A stretch of DNA of 64,000 bases from Durusdinium trenchii. Taxonomy: Eukaryota; Sar; Dinophyceae; Suessiales; Symbiodiniaceae. The stretch is taken from NCBI GenBank assembly GCA_963970005.1, contig CAXAMN010028939.1:350184-414183 (forward strand), given 5' to 3'. The position numbers and the translations under genes are program-made. Below the pieces are notes generated by a model. It ran no database searches and had not been told where the DNA came from. It worked only from the letters and a program-made list of their open reading frames with translations. Positions 34,096 through 45,616 of this stretch are shown piece after piece; position 1 is the first letter of the stretch, and each line of letters begins with the position of its first letter.

Positions 34096-35872
34096 ATGAC
34101 GTATCCTTGGCCCTCCACATTACCACCAGCATTCACACATCAGCCACAGCCACTGCAACCGCAATGGGTACCTTTTCCACCACAACCTCACCCGCAAACA
34201 CCTGTCACTCTCATTGCACACACCCCACCAACAGCCCCTCTACCTGATGCTTAACTTGCGCCCGCAACCTTCCCACCATTCGTACCACCTCCTCATTCAC
34301 ACATGCATTCAAGCATTCCTACCCACAACATCAGTCTCAACCACCCCAACCACACATGTCCATGCAACATTACTCTCCCACACAACCAGTCCCAGGACAT
34401 CACAGTGCTCACCATCCTACACATCCACCACAACAATATCCACCACAACCGCACATTCAGCATCCTATAACGCCGTCACCTATTGCAGACCAACCTATAC
34501 CACACACAATAACTGCCGCCCCGCACGCAGCAACAACATTGACTTCCACACCACCGGATACCACCCCTCAACACCCATCAACAGCTGCTCCCACAGCACC
34601 AGCCACAACAGCACCCATCACACAACCCACACAACCCACACGAGCTCGCCGACCGACACCCTCTGTTGCCCCTTCAGTTGCTCCTACATTGAGCACTACC
34701 AGAGGCATTTGGCGAGATCCACAACGCTCTCCACCACGCACCCAGGAGAGACACCGATATTCAGTTTTCCCACAAGTGCCAGACACAGCCACATCCAGAA
34801 CCTCCTCTCGATCTCGAACACGTTCACCATTTCCCCGTCACAAGCGCACTTCCAATCGTTCCCTGTCGACACCACAGCCTCATACACAAGCAATCAAACC
34901 CCCACCACCACCACCACCGCAGCAATCTTCACAACTCTACCACCACCACCACCACCACCACCTCCCACCAACACCCAATCTACACAACCACACAAGCGTC
35001 CACGAGGCTTCAACAGTCCTCCTCGACGTTCTCAACCAGTCACACTCAAGCCAAACCCACATTCCACACCACTGAAGAGCACAACTCCCACGCCTCCACC
35101 CACCACAGACACTACAGAAGTAGCTGTTCAACGCAGACCTCCCAACATGCCACTTCCACGTTTCCAACGTCCCACTGATCCAGCTCAATTGGAGATCTTC
35201 CAATGGATCAACCAGCATGCATGCTCAATGCATATACGTAATGAACCCATGATCTCCTACGTTTCCAAAGTGCTTGCAGCAGCCCATCTCAATTCAACCC
35301 ACTTTACAGACATCCAACTGCTCACCCATTTGAAGTGGAACGAAGAAACACAGCGCAATGATCATCACGAATTTATAGTGTTGATCATCCCTGCACTCGC
35401 GAATAGAGGCGACGCTCCAATTCTTCCCCCACCACGACGGGAAGCGCTGAACATACCAGCGGTTAAGGACATTTTCGCCGCACATGTCAGCGAGGAGGGA
35501 AACATCATTTCGATTTTGCAAGCAAGAGAGGGAGAGGTCATTCGTTCAATTCTCCATGATACTCAGAATGTTGGGTTCTTTTGCCAAGCCTTTGAGCTTA
35601 CAAATCATGAAGATCATGATGCCACTGAAGCTGCCCGCGTCCTCTTCAACGCTTCAAATATGTCGAAGAACAGAAGCGGTCTTATTTTGACCTTAAAGGC
35701 CTACGGACAAGGACAACAAGTCACCCATCGGGGTGAATCAGCAGCCAATGATCTTTTGCTCCGTGGCGAAGGAATGGCAAAATACACCCCAGGCAAATGC
35801 TGGGCGGTGCATCCAAAACATGGCTCGGATCGAAGGAATCGCTGGGAAGGCCGATGCAAAGCCACCCCTTAG
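34096..35872 (+). pseudogene. PLE-associated ORF1, frame-shifted
   Basis: The start at 34,096 gives MTYPWPSTLPPAFTHQPQPL, whose LPPA...PQW...QPHP pattern is shared with the ORF1 fragment at 45.7-46.1 kb (minus). The sensible frame then changes (34,356 frame: P/T/H-rich with SRTSSRSRTRSPFPRHKR) and again near 34,990 (HKRPRGFNSPPRRSQ). From about 35,090 to the stop there is a globular part: FQWINQHACSMHIRNEPMIS and VKDIFAAHVSEEGNIISILQ. No known domain recognised. Disordered SR-rich plus globular suggests an RNA-binding ORF1 protein (inference). Confidence 0.5.
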
Positions 35873-36229
35873 CTTCATTTGAGTAGCATAGCTCAATGAG
35901 TTGTTCTCTGCTCCGCCAAAGTGCGCTGCAGATTTGCATGTATTTGCTCACGCGTTCAATACGGGCCATGCTCGGTTTCAAAAACTTCCACACTTTTGCT
36001 CTTTCTTTACCAACTCACGCAGTGTTGTTGTGACATGGACTGAGACTACCGGTCATTCATCTTGGTGTGGTGCTGCAGAGTCGATTCACCTCGTTATATT
36101 TTTGCTGAGTCTCCCATTGATGACACTTGTACATCAGACTGCAGCCATTTTAGTTGATCAAAAACAGTTGATTCTACTTTACAGTTGTTGGAGCTTGAGC
36201 GTCACCTTTTGGAACACAGCGTGACAGCC

Positions 36230-36840
36230 ATATTGACCTCCCCCTGGCACACAGACTTCTATTGGCACACCCGCAAGCGGCTACTTCCATAGCCACAGCT
36301 TTTCAAAACATAACACAGTTCACACCAAGCCTACAATCTTCCACAACGCACCCCCCACCTCCTCAACAACAACTACTACAACACCTCACCCCACAACCAC
36401 CGCTTCCGCATTCTCGCCGCAGTCGCAGCCCACGGCGAGCACAAGCTTACACTGAATCAATCAACACTTCACCTGCTCCTCACAGACGCTGCAAACCAGA
36501 ACCATCACCGTCACACACTCACACCCACACCCACTTCATCTCCACCTCTTTCGCCCCGCCACCCCACACCGCACACAACCACACCACCTGAACCTTGGCA
36601 GCTCACTCCACAAGCAATACACCCAGCCTTTTCATTACACAGCTCCCCAACTACCCCACCACAACCACTTACAACACCCGCTGCCATCCCACTCCCTTCA
36701 CCGGAGCATCCACCCATGCCTGACAGATCCCGTTCACCCTCACCACCATATCCAGACAAGGGAGGCTGGGAACCCAGTGATGACGAAAAACTCGCATCAC
36801 TAAAGCTCAACAAGAAAGCCCTTGATGGCACATCCACTTT
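36230..36840 (+). pseudogene. Truncated Pro-rich, Myb/SANT-like ORF
   Basis: The plus frame is Pro/His/Thr-rich and ends with PDRSRSPSPPYPDKGGWEP and SDDEKLASLKLNKKALDGTS. The W-x-x-S-D-D-E-K-L-A-S-L-K-x-N pattern resembles the first helix of the Myb/SANT-like domain at 51.9-52.1 kb (DDWSAKDDDLLLSLKCNERL). After about residue 25 of the domain the homology stops at a junction with the antisense DIRS-like element. Confidence 0.45.
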
Positions 36841-37356
36841 TCTCCAAACACCAGAGGCTTCGATTGGCTCCAGAACGCCAGCGCGAACCCCGATGCTCAA
36901 CTGTTCGCATAGGTCAATGTCAATGTCTGCCCACGGTTCCAAGACCCCTTTCAGCAAATCGAGCGCAATTGGCTGTCCACACGCAATGTCTGTTTTGCAA
37001 GAGCACTTTTGCTTTGTCAGGAAAGATGCCAAGTCGCCTCTAAGCAGCTCAATCTCCCCTTCATTCAGCAAGGGCTCCCGCGAACTTTGTTGCGCGTGGC
37101 ATGCCAGGCGCGCCACTAATCTCCAATCCATGATGCGAGACCACCATTTCAGTCGCAGCTCTTGCCCGTGATCAACATCCCGTGGTTCGGACCAGTCAGC
37201 TGTGGAGTGGATGCCACCCCCATCACGCAGCATCACGCTAGGGGGCCCGGACTCCGGGTCAAGCGTTTGCCCTGTTTCTGGGTACTGGCTGGATATTGCA
37301 GGGATGGGTGGGGCTGGTTTCGGCACTTGGGCCGAAGATTCCATTGCCACTGGCAC
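36840..37356 (-). pseudogene. N-terminal part of DIRS-like pol, truncated
   Basis: The minus frame includes LKWWSRIMDWRLVARLACHA, ELLRGDLASFLTKQKCSCKT and LKGVLEPWADIDIDLCEQLS up to GVLEPIEASGVWRKVD. I take this as the region before the RT catalytic core in dinoflagellate DIRS-like pol. It follows gag with a gap of only about 30 bp. Near 36,840 the homology ends and the strand carries antisense of the Myb-like ORF, so the catalytic RT is missing. Confidence 0.45.
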
Positions 37357-37385
37357 ATGGAGCGTAGAAGCCTGGTCTTCACTAC

Positions 37386-38503
37386 CTAGTCACTGGACTT
37401 TCTTCTTGGCGCACACTGCTGAGTGAGATGATCTGTAGAGCCACATGCCGCACACTTGTGTTTGAACTTGCACTGACGCAATTTGCACTCCCCAGCAATC
37501 CATTTGAAGCACTCACCGGTCGGCTTGCGCTTGTCTGTGCCGCCCCCAGGTTTCTGCGTTTCAAAAGGTCTCTTGCGCTTCAATGGCTCGCGGTCTAGCG
37601 GCTTCTCCAATTTTAGCCGGGGCATGAGCAAGGATCGGAGCATATCCCGATCAATTGCCACTGTGCTGAGCGCATCATCCAAATTAGCTCCAGCATAGCA
37701 AAGTCCAAACACTTCTCGCATAGCACATTGGTCGGCCTCTTCCGCTTCTTGCGCTGTGCAAAATCGGAAGTGAGGGCCGGGTTCATTGGTGTAAAATTTC
37801 ATGAACCTCGAATTGTATAGCGCCCAACTGCCAGGATGCCCAGATCCGACCATCGCATACGCATGCGCTCGCACTTGCAAGAGTTGCATGATGGGGTAGG
37901 GAGCGTTGGAGATGTCTCGGTCCAGGATATCCTCTTGACAGTTTGCCAGCATCAAGCCTTCCAGGGATTGCGCTAGAGGCTTGCGTTCTTTCACAGCAGA
38001 GGCCACCTTTTCACTGAGCACTTTGTTCCAAGGTACCCAGTCCCCAGCCTTGTTGTCGTGTTGGTTCTTGACCATATTCAAGAAACTCATAGGAGGCAAA
38101 GTTTCCAATTCAACCAGGCATCCAGTGTATTTCTTTTCCAGCTCTCTGCGGGGCCTGTCACGATCGGCTACTGTCAAGACTTTGCCAGCTTGTGGTGTAG
38201 CGCACAATGCCGGAACGAGCGCATTTGATACAGGAAGGGCCTGTACTGGCACCCCCACCACCCAACACGCTGCCACAGACCGCGCAGCCTCTGCACCAAA
38301 GGTTTGTGTGACCAATTGTCGGCTGTCACCCCCGCCCATTTCAAATCTGTGATGAGAAATTCTTTGGCAAACTGTTCGAAGGTCGCATCATCCTTGAATT
38401 GGAATGCGTCCTCTGTGTCAAAACCCAGCTCCACCAGCTTGGACCGCACTTCGTCGGGAAGTTTGGCAGCCACCATATAATTCTCCCAAGCTGAAGCAGA
38501 CAT
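37386..38503 (-). pseudogene. DIRS-like gag with zinc fingers, one frameshift
   Basis: A start at 38,503 gives MSASAWENYMVAAKLPDEVR; the helical N-terminus runs to DLKWAG, then a G-run near 38,335 shifts the frame and the protein continues as GGDSRQLVTQTFGAEAARS to the stop at 37,386. Near the C-terminus CFKWIAGECKLRQCKFKHKC looks like a CCCH-type finger, followed by a CCHC zinc knuckle, CAACGSTDHLTQQC. These fit an RNA-packaging gag. Full length would be about 370 residues. Confidence 0.6.
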
Positions 38504-38724
38504 AATGCCAAACAGCAAAAGAATAAACCAACCAAGAAACTCGACAGCCGTGAATGACCACGAACTATCTAGCTCACAATGGTAAAGCGGCTAGAAACAC
38601 TGAAGGCTGAAGCCCCGAAGGCAGAAAGATCCCAATCATTGCTCAAGGCTCCTCACCAGACTTCCACAATTATGTTACAAGTACCTGTAGCTACAGTGGC
38701 CTTGCGCCCCCACAGAGAATACCC

Positions 38725-39030
38725 TGAAGGCCTTCCGCCCATAAAAAAGCCCTTCCGGCAAATAAAGGTGAACGCGGCAAGTCGCCTATTAAACAAGAGG
38801 GGTCTTCCACCCCAAGGAAGGCCCCATTTGGACACGGCAAGTCCAGGGCATCACCAAGAGAGGAACGCTTGGGTCCTTAAGGCCTTCCGCCTATGAAAAC
38901 GCCCTTCCGGCAAATAAAGGTGAACACGGCAAGTCACCTATTAAACAAAGGGGTCTTCCACCCCAAGGACGGCCCCATTTGGACACGGCAAGTCCAGGGC
39001 ACCACCAAGAGAACGCTTGGGTTCACCAAG
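38725..39030. repeat. 150-bp tandem repeats between recombinase and gag
   Basis: Two units of about 150 bp (38,725-38,873 and 38,879-39,030) share cttccggcaaataaaggtga, ggggtcttccaccccaagga and ttggacacggcaagtcc. Small hairpins recur within them (ggggtcttccacccc). The position between a tyrosine recombinase and a gag fits the split or internal repeats of DIRS/Ngaro-type elements. Confidence 0.75.
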
Positions 39031-40617
39031 TATTAATCCTTTTTTGGGGGAAGCAGCCCCAATGACCACAAGGCTGAAAGCCCTGAAGACCTGGATCTGT
39101 ATGTTGCAATTCGTGCCAATCAGATATGGGCGCTGTAGGCCGACACGACAGCCTCCAATGCTTCTCGTCTGCATCAACCCCATCTGTTTTATGGTGTGCA
39201 GCGCGATGATACCATCCTGTGCGCGCGTTCAGCAGCCAAGGTCCAGCAAACTCAAGCTCCTCCGTCGTCTCATCTGCATGCCCTGCATCGCTTTCACCCG
39301 CATCACTGTCAGATGAAGTATCTCGGATACAAGAAGGACCGCTGCATGCTTCCTCAGGATCAGACTCAGAGTCAGTGAGGTCCAAGTCTTTGCACAAAGA
39401 TGCTAGCACAGTTGTGATGCAAGTGTTTGGCATTCGGTGGGGGCCTTGCGCGGCCCGAAGCTCTGTGGGCAGATTCAATTGAGCTGCCCAGGAGAGTGTA
39501 GTGGCTTTGCAACTATGCAGTGTGAACTGCCGCGCTGTTTCAGGTGAAAGATCTGCGCAATCGCAAAGACGGCGCCGCATCTGCCCAAGCATTGACGTAT
39601 AAGCCATGGGCTGGCCTCCGCTGGCCATCAGAAAATCACGCGCAGGGTCCGACTGTTGGCAATGCATTAGCCGCTGCCCAAATTGCACACCCCAGTCACT
39701 ACCTGTCACTCCCCCCACGAGAACACCGAAAGCCATCCCCTGCGCTGATGTTTTCGTGCGCCAGGAACAACCCCGCAGAGAACCATCCCGCAGTAACAAA
39801 GAAGAGAACTGCAAGCGCTGCACGTCACTCCACCGAAGCCCACCCCAGGTCATGAGGAGTAAGCAGCCAATGATCCAGCAGTCATCTTCATTGCCATTTT
39901 GCAAGCCCAGCTCCAGTTTTGCCACCACTGTCAAAGGTAGAGGTATAGCTTCTTTGCACAGAGAGGGTTTCCATGTGTCCTGCGCAAGCCATGCTGCAAT
40001 GGCAGGGTTATCTACGCAAGCCAGCAGCTTCTGAAGGCCAAGCTTATGCCCCGCAAATTCATAGTCTGCACCACCGCCTTGGCTGCACTAACCCGTTGCG
40101 TCCCCCTATCCGACAAAGAGCCAACGGAAAGGGCATCACAGAAGTCCAGCACAGCAGAACTGGATGGATTATCGGGGTTAATATGAGATGCACCGGCGAA
40201 TTCTAGCCACTTGCGCCAACCATGAGAATGCTTGGCGAGTGTACCTGCAGCACGGTCTTCAAACAAGAAGGCAAGGCTCACCCCAGATTTGTTGGGAAAA
40301 GATGATAGGATATCACTATCTGCCCGCAAGTCTTCTGCCATGATAGCCCATTCATGCGCCAAACGCTTGCGCTTCGCATCTTCTTGCATTCGCAAAGAAC
40401 TGGCAGCAAGCCCAACTCCTGTTGCAGCAGTCACCTGGCGCGCCACCTGCTGGGGAGCCTTCTGCTGGCGCTCTTGAGCAGGAGGCACGGTCGAAACCTG
40501 GTGTGGCTCCAAGCTAACAGCAAAAGGAGAAATAAACACCGAACGGCGGTGTTTAGGTGGAGGGACACCAGCAGCGGAATCCAACTGGAACCGGCTGGGT
40601 CTAACCTCGCGTTTCAT
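39023..40617 (-). pseudogene. Tyrosine recombinase of a DIRS-like element
   Basis: A clear ATG at 40,617 opens MKREVRPSRFQLDSAAG; the DNA-binding part includes AKHSHGWRKWLEFAGASHIN. Near 40,020 the frame shifts and the protein continues as NPAIAAWLAQDTWKPSL into the catalytic domain (39,934-39,023): GGLRWSDVQRL contains the catalytic Arg, and TLHSCKATTLSWAAQL is the H-x-x-K/R block. The region that should carry the Tyr (GPHRMPNTCITT) looks degraded and I cannot place the nucleophile. It is preceded by a 79-nt leader and a spliced-leader match. Probably inactive. Confidence 0.65.
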
Positions 40618-40696
40618 AGCAGCAGAAGAAAGGGAAAAGCAAGAAAACCAACAAAAGAGAACTGCGCTCTATGTCAACCACCACTTCAACCTCAAC

Positions 40697-40717
40697 CTTG
40701 AGCCAAAATGGCTACGG
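40697..40717 (-). other. Dinoflagellate spliced-leader relic
   Basis: The minus strand reads CCGTAGCCATTTTGGCTCAA plus a final G, identical to positions 2-22 of the 22-nt dinoflagellate spliced leader as I know it (DCCGUAGCCAUUUUGGCUCAAG); the first, variable base here is C. It is followed by a 79-nt leader and then the ATG of the tyrosine recombinase. SL RNA genes would continue with an intron donor instead, so this is a retrocopied trans-spliced mRNA end. Confidence 0.85.
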
Positions 40718-41164
40718 GTGAGGGTTTGTGTGATCGCCTAAAGGCGAGCTGATCCGTCCCCGCAATTGGCAGGGCTGCAAGTACGAGCGAGCCTCCAGTG
40801 AGCTCGACTTTCCGCCCCATGGCGCGGAGCGCAGCCTGTAAATATTTGATCTTTGGGCCATTAGAGACCCCAGATGCACAAAGCTGAAAACAAGATACAT
40901 GGCGCAGATACGGGCCTGGGGAGCCAGGGAAGCTGGGAATGGAAGGGCGGGGAAGGGCAAGAACGAAAAAGACAAGGAAAAAACAGGAAAGGAAAGGAGC
41001 GCAAGCAAGCAAGAAAGCAGTTAAGGCAAGGCAACGCAAGAAAAGCAAAGCAAGCCAAAGCAAAGCAAGGCAAAGCAAGCAAGCGCAAAGCAAGGCAAAG
41101 CGAACCGAGCCAGCCCAAGCCAGCAAGCAGCAAGCAAGAAAGCAAAGCAAAGCGAAGCAAAGCT

Positions 41165-41175
41165 AAGAGAAGCAG

Positions 41176-41232
<57 letters not shown>

Positions 41233-41745
41233 CCAACCAACCAAGCAACCAACCAACCAACCAAGCAAGCAAGCAAGCAAGCAAGCAAGAGCAAGCAACC
41301 AACCAACCAAGCAAGCGAGCAAGCAACCAACCAACCAAGCAAGCAACCAACCAACCAAGCAAGCAAGCAACCAAGCAACCAAGAAGCAACCAAGGAGCAA
41401 CCAAGGAGCAACCAAGCAACCAAGCAAGCAACCAAGCAACCAAGAAGCAACCAACCAACCAACCAACCAACCAAGCAAGCAATCAAGCAAGCAACCAAGC
41501 ACGCAAGCACGCAAGCACGCAAGCAGGCACGCAGGCACGCAGGCACGCAGGCACGCAGGCACGCAGGCACGCACGCAGGCAAGCAGGCAAGCAGGCAAGC
41601 AGGCAAGCAGGCAAGCACGCACGCACACAGGCACGCAAGCAGGCAGGCAGGCAGGCAAGCAGGCAGGCAGGCAGGCAAGCAGGCAAGAATGCAAGAAGGC
41701 AACCAAGCAGGCAAAGCAAAGCCAAGCAAGGCAAAGCAAATCAAT
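41165..41745. repeat. 580-bp compound tetranucleotide repeat
   Basis: Long runs of aagc, aacc, gcac and gcag tetramers in alternating blocks. Frames over it read KQAS or QPTN cycles on the plus strand and a Leu/Ala/Cys-rich cycle on the minus strand, so the 294- and 300-codon ORFs there are artefacts. Related aagc/aaag-rich sequence extends left to about 40,960. Confidence 0.95.
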
Positions 41746-43670
41746 CAATGCAAAGTAGAGCAAGCAGAGCTAGCAAAGACAGCCAAGCCAAGCCGCCAGC
41801 CAGCAAAGCAAGCAGAATCCGACGGCGCATCGCCCATCCCCCTTTACAGCTCTGGCCGCCTCCTTCTTCTGGAACTCACCATGAAGCTTCTCCAAGGTTC
41901 GCCAGTTGTGTTTCTGCTCTTTCTCATAGTCCTGCCGAGCGGAGGCTCAGCAGCAGAAGCTGCTTACTAAGCGCATTAAGCGCATGGCCTTGCGGCTATG
42001 GAAAAATGGTGAGCCATGAAGGTTCCAAACCCGTAGTTTGAGGATGTCACCTCACAATCGCCGCTGCAGCTAAAGCACAGGGCAACATGGCTCTAGATTG
42101 GTAGCGTCTAGCCACTCTAGTGTGCAGCCATACTAGTGTGCAACCATGGATGCCATGCGTAGAACGACTTCAGGACAGCGGCAACAAGCGCACAAGCGCG
42201 TTCCACTACATGAAATTGCGTCTATGCTTGTCAGCCTGGCGCCTAGTCCTAATCCTATGTATATAAAATAGCCGCTTTCAATCCCCTAGCGGCTAGCGGT
42301 AGCGCAATTCCTGGGCAGCCACATGAAGAATCGGACCTCTGGAAAAGTGGGTGGGTGGGCGGGTGGGTGGGTGGGCCCGTCGACCTGTGAGCAATTTTTT
42401 GCAGGAATACAGTTGTCACAAACTACGCGCCAAACTAACACGCGACGGTGTCAAGCCCCACTTGAAATAAGCGGCACTCCAAGCCCCCACTAATGCCAAG
42501 CGCGCTTCTCATTGCAGGCTTCGGTTCCAGGCGGCGTATTTACCCATTGGCCCATCACGCGCTGGATAGGAGAAGTTTAGGCGCCCCTCCACGCCTCCAC
42601 GTCTTTACTCCTCGAAGCTTCGACACCAGGCGGCTTGGGGGGTCATTCTGGTGAACAACCTCGATGACGATGACAAGCAGGATGCGCTGTGTGAAAGGCA
42701 GTGTGGCTGAAGATTTGAAGTCTGAGTTGACGTATGTTGACGTTGCGAAAGTTGAACGACAAAGTCCACGGTTGCAAATTTCAGGTGGAAGCAGACTTGA
42801 AGAATCAACTCACCCCGCATGCCCAAGCGTCTTCTGATTATGGCACTGACATATATTTTGCGCCTGTGCGGCGAGCCTCCTGAACTATTTTGGGTCAAAA
42901 TACAAAGCTAAAGACATGATCCTGAAGCAACTTTGAATGAACCTGTGGCATCCAAAACCAAGCTAAAGGACCTCCTGATGCAACCTTTCTTAGGAACCAG
43001 CGCCAACGAAAACAACAAAGTAAAGTAGAAAAAGAAACCGAGAAACCCCTAATGAACCACAAGTAAATGAAAACTCCACCTAGCCATCCAACAAAGAGCT
43101 GTTGTGGCTCCGACGCTGCGCGGCTTCGCGGCTTAGCTCTGACACCTCGGCGCTTCAAAGCCTCGAAGATTCGCGGCTCTGACGCTGTGTGGCTCTGCGG
43201 CTTCGCGGTTTCTACGCGCGTTTGCTATTTACCCGAATTCCCGCGCAATGTTGGGTCGTACACGCACCTTGAAGTTGCTTCTCAGCAGGCCTGGTTCATG
43301 CTCAGGTGACTCAGGTGTTGGACAAGTGGGTGGTTTAACTGAACCGGGTAGGCCTGCTGTACTGCAGGCTACCCAGCATTTGTGTCGCCCAAACATGCCT
43401 TGCAGTTGGGGTTTCCCTTAAGTAGGCTGACCGTCTGACCTGTGCAGGTTGTGTTGTTGCCAAATTCTGTTCCACAAATTCGTCAGCTACATGTCCGCAG
43501 CCAAGCTCAAAAGGCGCGAAAATTTAGGCCACGGCGAGAATTCAACCGTTCGAAGGGGATGGCTGGCCAGGTGCTTCTCTTGTATTGCGGTCGACATTCT
43601 GCCCCGCAAAACACATACAATTTTTATGTTCGCCGGACCCAGGCTACTATGTGAATCTTGAAAATAAAAA
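41746..43670. other. No gene supported; GGGT repeat
   Basis: A (GTGG/GGGT)n tract at about 42,346-42,378 could form a G-quadruplex. Near 43,110-43,215, ggctctgacgctg and cggcttcgcgg recur. Short ORFs have no recognised content. Confidence 0.35.
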
Positions 43671-43675
43671 CGAAA

Positions 43676-44215
43676 AAAATGCAACTACAAAAAAAAAAAG
43701 CAAAAACAACAAATCCAAAAAGCAAAAATGAAAAAGCAAAAGCGAAAAAATCAAAATACAATCCAAAATCAAAAAACAAAAACGAAACACATAAAAAAAA
43801 GGCAAATCCAAAAAGCAAATAAAAATTGAAAATGCAAAAAGTTGTTTTCCACAGGTGTTTTCTGTGTTTTTTCCACATGTGTTCGTTTATTTTTCAATTT
43901 GTTGCTTGCCTTTTGTTGTTCCGCATGTTGTCCGGTGTTTTTCGCGTTTTTTTTGTCCGCATGTGTTTCGTGTTTATGTGTGCGTGTGTTGTTTTTTCGT
44001 GTTTTTGTTATATAATTGTTTTTTGTTGTTTTTCGCTTTTTGCCTTTTCATGTGTTTTTGTTTTTCGCTGTTTTGTGTGTTTTTATTTCGCTGTGGTTTC
44101 ATGTTTTGTTCGTTTTGTTGTTTGTTGTTTTTTGCGTTTTCATTTGTGTTCTTTTGCTTTTAGGATTTGTTGCTTTTGTTTTTTTAGTTTCTTGTTGTTT
44201 TTAACTATGTGGAAA
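43676..44215. repeat. A-rich arm followed by T-rich arm
   Basis: About 175 bp of A-rich sequence (43,676-43,850) is followed by about 360 bp of T-rich sequence. The ends are related as imperfect inverted repeats: aacaacaaatccaaaaagca on the left resembles the reverse complement of the right-hand ttttaggatttgttgctttt. Transcripts could form a long imperfect hairpin. Phe-rich ORFs here are not genes. Confidence 0.7.
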
Positions 44216-45600
44216 AAACACCAGAGATAGCCTAAGTGGTTTTCTTAATACAAATTATATCAAATTATACGTTCACTAGTCAAGCGAGATTCTGTCAGCT
44301 GGAGAATGGAAGAACCGCCCGGCGAATGCGCAAGAAAGCCACATACTGCATACAACTTTCCGCAGTGGCTGGAAGAAATCCGCGCTTACACGTGGCCACA
44401 ACCAACCGGCTGTCGAACACAGGCCTCCCCTGCATCAGTCATCAGACAAAGGCACGTCCAAGGCCTGCTGAGGGCTGCTGCGCCACACTACCGTCTGCCG
44501 CTTGTCTGTCTAAACACTCTTGCGGACAATCTGAAGCGAGATCATTTGGCCACGACTCCTGGGCTAGTCAAGCGCTGTTTTGGGCTACACCCGGAGCAAG
44601 TGCAAAGACCGACCCTCTTGGAACAAGAAGCACTAACCAACCCCTCGCTTTCTGGCTGGGCGCTTCATTGTCGGCTCGCTGCTCTGCCAGCTGCTTGAGC
44701 AGCTACTTCGCGTTTTCAAACGCCCCATCAAGTGACGCAGACAGATCCATCACTCTTCCACCACAAAAGCTGCAAGTGCTGGTAAGCAGTTGCCGAGTAT
44801 GAGGGCACTGTCAAACCCTAATCTTCAAAGCACAGACTGCTACCTGCGGCCTCCAAATCCACCCTGTTGCGCCCTTGGAAAACAGATTTCTCGGCACAAA
44901 TCAACTTCAAACACGACCTCGCGCGGCACAAAACATTCTTTATTCTCTGCTGCTGTATGAAGCACAGGGGTGTCAAGGTTTCGTTGCACAGCGGTAGACC
45001 TGGAAAGCTGGTTGGCATCAACTGCCTTCGCCATCTGCTGGCGCTCAAAGCAATCTAACTCCTGTGGCGCAACCTCTCCAAGCAATGCGAAAGCCCCCGA
45101 GTTGGCGCCCGCCAAGACTGAGTTGCATGAGTGCAGAAAAAGAAAATGAAGACCGCCATCTAACCAGTCAGCTTTCTCAAGAACACAGCCGCTGCAAACT
45201 GCAAACCAAATAGCTGTCCTTCCATCTGTGTATTGGATTAGCACACAAAGACTATGAAACCACACAAACACTTAGCGAACATCTTCTGGTGCGCCTTTAA
45301 GTGCTCGGTGCGGTAGACAGAAGTTTCTGCAATTCTACAGGATGTCTGCCATCTTTCCCCATCTTTTTCATGTAAAAACTCTTGACAAAAAATTGACCTT
45401 TTGATGAGCTCGCTTTGGTGACTAAGGCGACAGCCAACAAATCGATGAAACCTGGGCACTTCGCTTCGCGCTTAGCCGCTGGCGGCTGCATGATGACGTG
45501 AAATTGTATTGGTCAAAGGCTCTTTTGCTGCCCGGTCATCTGATCTCGCGGCATGTCCTTCGGAAGCGCTTTGTACTCCTCGAGCACCCTGCAGGCCACT
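44216..45600. other. Unassigned ORFs, possible host or retroelement remnants
   Basis: Plus frames at 44,236-44,802 and 44,306-44,698 overlap and neither has a known motif. Minus frame 45,271-44,840 has a piece like an ankyrin turn (YTDGRTAIWFAV), and minus 45,491-45,297 reads PGFIDLLAVALVTKASSSKG. These may be exons of a minus-strand gene, but I cannot connect them. Confidence 0.25.
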
Positions 45601-45616
45601 CCCATTCTAGGTTGAT

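Noticed and set aside
36511..36840. C-terminal third of the 281-codon minus ORF as part of DIRS-like pol
   Set aside because: It is the antisense of the Pro-rich, Myb-like ORF on the plus strand.
40697..40718. SL RNA gene
   Set aside because: The leader is not followed by the SL RNA intron; it continues into the recombinase 5' leader.
40861..41763. 300-codon Leu/Ala/Cys-rich ORF and its 294-codon partner
   Set aside because: Both arise from tetranucleotide repeats.
45160..45250. Ankyrin-repeat gene on the minus strand (TDGRTAIWFAV)
   Set aside because: Only one short match, without a second repeat.
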